Origin: Methylopila sp. M107
GTDB taxonomy: Bacteria > Pseudomonadota > Alphaproteobacteria > Rhizobiales > Methylopilaceae
Direction of reading: 5' to 3'
Length of the DNA: 64,000 nucleotides
Assembly (NCBI RefSeq): GCF_000384475.1
Contig: NZ_ARWB01000001.1
Location: 4,268,123 to 4,332,122, forward strand
Made by a program: the position numbers and the translations under genes. Shown piece by piece: positions 62,043 through 64,000 of the stretch. Numbering within the stretch: position 1 is the stretch's first letter; each line of letters begins with the position of its first letter. Below the pieces are notes generated by a model. The model ran no database searches and was not told the origin of the DNA. It worked only from the letters and a program-made list of their open reading frames with translations.

Positions 62043-63593
62043 CTAGAGGTCGTGAAGCTCGAGGCTTTTGCGGGTGAACAGGTAGACCGGCAGCGCGGAA
62101 AGCGCCACGAGCAGCGCCGCGAACGGCGCCGCGGCGGCATATTGCCCGTCATTGGCGCGCGACCAGACCTCTGTGGCGAGGGTCGTCACGCCGATCGGCG
62201 CGAGCAGCAGCGTGGCGGTGAGCTCGCGCACGAGCTCCAGCGTCATCAGCGCGAGCGAGGCGCCGACGCCCGGCAGGATGTTCGGCAGGGTGACGGTGGC
62301 GAAGGCCGCGACCGGCCCGCGCCCGAGGCTGCGCGCGACCTCCTCCAGACCCGGCGGCGCGAGCTCGACCGAGGCGCGCAGCGCCGACTGCGCGAGAGGC
62401 AGGAACAGCACCGCATAGGCCATGAACAGCAGCGCCGTCGTCTGGTAGAGGCCGGGCGCGAACCGGATCGCGAACCAGGTGAGCGCCAGCGCGACCACGA
62501 GGCCGGGCAGGCCGTGCACCACGTAAGGCAGCCGGTCGGCGAAGCGCGCGGTCGCGCCGCCATGGCGGGCGGCGGCCAGCACCAGCGGCAGCGCGAGCGC
62601 GGTGACCACGATCGCGCCGGGCAGCGCGAGGCTGAGCGATCCCTGGATGGCGTCGCCGAGATCGGCGAGCCCGCGGCTGGTCGAGCGCCCGACCGCGAGC
62701 CAGTAAACCAGCATGCCGGCCGGCACGCCGACGCCCAGCGCCGAGAGCGCGGAAAAGCCTGCGAGCGCGAAGGGCTTTGCGCGGCCGAGAGAGGCGAGCC
62801 GCTGCGTCCGCCGTCCGCCGCGCCCCGAACGCGAGAAGCGCATGTCTCGCCTGAGCCACATCTCGCCGAACGCGGCCGGCAGCGTCAGGGCCATCAGCAC
62901 AGCGGATTGCAGCGCGGCCGAGGCGCTGTCGAACTGCAGCTCGTAGGACGAGAAGATCGCGGTGGTGAAGGTCTGGACCCGCAGCAGGGCGAGCGCGCCG
63001 AATTCGGCGAGCATGTGCGAGAGCACGAGCAACGCGCCGGCCCCGAGCGCGGGCCACGCCTGCGGCAGCACCACGCCGAGGAAGGTGGCGAAGGGAGAAC
63101 GACCAAGAGAGCGCGAGACATCCTCATAGGCCGGGTCCATGCTGCGGAGCGCCGCTGCGACCGGCAGGTAGACCAGTGGGTAATGCGACAGCGACAGGAT
63201 CAGGATCGCCCCGCCCATGCCCTGGAACGCGACGTCGAGCGAGGCCCAGGCGAAGCTCGCGACGAAAGCCGGCACCGCGAGCGGCAGCGCGAGCAGAATG
63301 CGCCAGACCTTTCGGCCCGGAAGGTCCGAGCGCTCGACGCACCACGCCGCTGCGACCCCGACGATCGCGGAGATCACCGTCACCGAGAGCCCGAGCGCCA
63401 GCGTGTTGATCAAGAGTTCGAGGGTTCTCGGTCGCAGCAGTTCCTGCGCGACGCCGCCCGCGCCCGCGCCCCAGGCGCGCAACGCCACATAGGCGATCGG
63501 CAGGACGATCAGCAGGCAGGGGATCGCGGCCGCGAGCGCGAGCCAGAGCGGAGGCGGAAGCGCGCGGCGAGGCGCGACAGCGTGAACGCTCAA
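62043..63593 (-). CDS. Ferric iron ABC transporter permease (FbpB type, fused halves)
   Basis: This 516-aa permease contains two BPD_transp_1 halves, each about six helices with the EAA-type loop (DPAYEDVSRSLGRSPFATFLGVVLPQAWP and PGLEEVARSLGRGPVAAFATVTLPNILP, split). This two-in-one layout is typical of FbpB. Start is TTG. A repeat lies between it and the binding-protein gene. Confidence 0.9.
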   Translation of the reverse strand: MSVHAVAPRRALPPPLWLALAAAIPCLLIVLPIAYVALRAWGAGAGGVAQELLRPRTLELLINTLALGLSVTVISAIVGVAAAWCVERSDLPGRKVWRILLALPLAVPAFVASFAWASLDVAFQGMGGAILILSLSHYPLVYLPVAAALRSMDPAYEDVSRSLGRSPFATFLGVVLPQAWPALGAGALLVLSHMLAEFGALALLRVQTFTTAIFSSYELQFDSASAALQSAVLMALTLPAAFGEMWLRRDMRFSRSGRGGRRTQRLASLGRAKPFALAGFSALSALGVGVPAGMLVYWLAVGRSTSRGLADLGDAIQGSLSLALPGAIVVTALALPLVLAAARHGGATARFADRLPYVVHGLPGLVVALALTWFAIRFAPGLYQTTALLFMAYAVLFLPLAQSALRASVELAPPGLEEVARSLGRGPVAAFATVTLPNILPGVGASLALMTLELVRELTATLLLAPIGVTTLATEVWSRANDGQYAAAAPFAALLVALSALPVYLFTRKSLELHDL

Positions 63594-63603
63594 GATGAAA
63601 ACT

Positions 63604-63703
63604 CACCGTCATGTCCGCGACTTCGCGGGTATCCACGACTTGAGCGTCGAGTTCTGCGATCCCAGAAATTCGTGGATACGCGGGTCCGCCGGGCATGACG
63701 TTG
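63604..63703. repeat. CATGTCCG/CATGCCCG-type inverted repeat inside the iron operon
   Basis: TCATGTCCGCGAC...GGGTATCCACGACTT and AATTCGTGGATACGCGG...CGGGCATGAC form an imperfect stem between the binding-protein and permease genes. The arms are more diverged than in other copies. Confidence 0.72.
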
Positions 63704-63729
63704 CGGAAGGAGCTGATCGCGCATCGACA

Positions 63730-64000
63730 TCAAGCGAGCCCGGCCTCGCGCTGCAGCGACAGCGCCTCGACGGCGTCGCTGACGTCGTCGGGCGTCAGGT
63801 CCGGCGGGTCGAGTTCGGCGAGGGGCTTTAGCGGATAGGGCGAGGCGACGCCGGGGCGCACCGGATATTCCGCGACCGCCTCGACGATCGCCTTCTGACC
63901 CTCGTCGCCCGTCATGAAGGCGAGGAATTGCTGGGCGAGTTCAGGCTTGCGGCTCGACGCCAGCGCGCCCGCGGCCGACAGCGTCACCAGCGCGCCGGGG
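63730..64000 (-). CDS. Ferric iron ABC transporter substrate-binding protein, C-terminal part
   Basis: The last 89 codons are visible; the gene continues past the window end. KPELAQQFLAFMTGDEGQKAIVEAVAEYPV (split) is the FbpA-type C-terminal pattern, and the gene lies upstream of permease and ATPase as in fbpABC. The N-terminus and metal-binding tyrosines are out of view. Confidence 0.85.
   Translation of the reverse strand, partial: PGALVTLSAAGALASSRKPELAQQFLAFMTGDEGQKAIVEAVAEYPVRPGVASPYPLKPLAELDPPDLTPDDVSDAVEALSLQREAGLA

Noticed and set aside
60627-63698. 1023-residue plus-strand frame over the iron transporter
   Set aside because: Arg/Gln/Glu-rich antisense translation; the minus strand encodes clear ATPase and permease motifs.

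Overview
The window is high-G+C DNA from an alphaproteobacterium, most likely a methylotrophic or facultatively methylotrophic member of the Hyphomicrobiales. The evidence is the fliX-flgI divergent flagellar locus with a CtrA-type site, an alphaproteobacterial DksA with a degenerate zinc finger, cyclic glucan synthase MdoH, a formaldehyde-activating-enzyme paralogue, an oxalate/formate antiporter and a chorismate mutase-HisC-TyrA trio. Genus assignment is inference. No rRNA, tRNA, CRISPR, integrase or transposase was recognised.

Layout. 1-6.8 kb: purine uptake and breakdown (BMP-type ABC transporter, guanine deaminase, membrane urate hydroxylase with a cytochrome c tail). 7.1-13.6 kb: two small membrane proteins, the aromatic amino acid trio, septation protein YciB and, convergently, MdoH. 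13.8-19.5 kb: a glycosyltransferase, cytochrome b561, beta-carbonic anhydrase, a Fae paralogue lacking the usual active-site histidine, a 1.3-kb repeat-rich gap and the oxalate/formate antiporter. 20-23.7 kb: dksA and a flagellar cluster (fliX, flgI, FlgJ-like rod protein, FlgN-like protein, FlaG-like protein). 23.7-34.2 kb: mixed accessory and housekeeping genes (glycosyltransferase, PH-domain protein, aminotransferase, DJ-1 protein, P-loop kinase, GNAT, MarR regulator with pyroglutamyl peptidase and creatininase, esterase, YjbQ).

34.4-39.7 kb: a transporter-fused hybrid histidine kinase, a LuxR-type response regulator and a sulfotransferase between them, resembling CrbS/CrbR acetate-switch systems. 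39.9-44.7 kb: MscL, a GST, an exported protein, a large secreted serine hydrolase and a 65-aa protein. 44.9-49.4 kb: phosphomannomutase, a divergent SHMT homologue and a lipoprotein cell-wall hydrolase. 49.8-52.6 kb: heme uptake operon hmuTUV. 52.7-57.5 kb: tandem glycine riboswitch followed by gcvT, gcvH and gcvP. 57.5-58.2 kb: an A+T-rich potassium-channel gene that looks foreign, with a perfect 13-bp inverted repeat beside it. 58.2-60.9 kb: a small secreted protein, a secreted caspase-like protein and a VanX-like dipeptidase. 61-64 kb: a ferric iron ABC transporter cut by the window end.

Throughout, intergenic gaps hold copies of two palindromic repeat families (one with CCTCTCCCC/GGGGAGAGG arms, one with CATGCCCG/CGGGCATG arms), including copies inside the gcvH-gcvP, BMP-guaD-puuD and iron-transporter gene strings. 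One-carbon themes recur: Fae paralogue, SHMT homologue, glycine cleavage and oxalate/formate transport. No single undescribed multi-gene system is evident. The best candidates for new biology are the two active-site-divergent one-carbon paralogues, the caspase/dipeptidase pair, the foreign ion-channel insert with its dyad, and the kinase-sulfotransferase operon.
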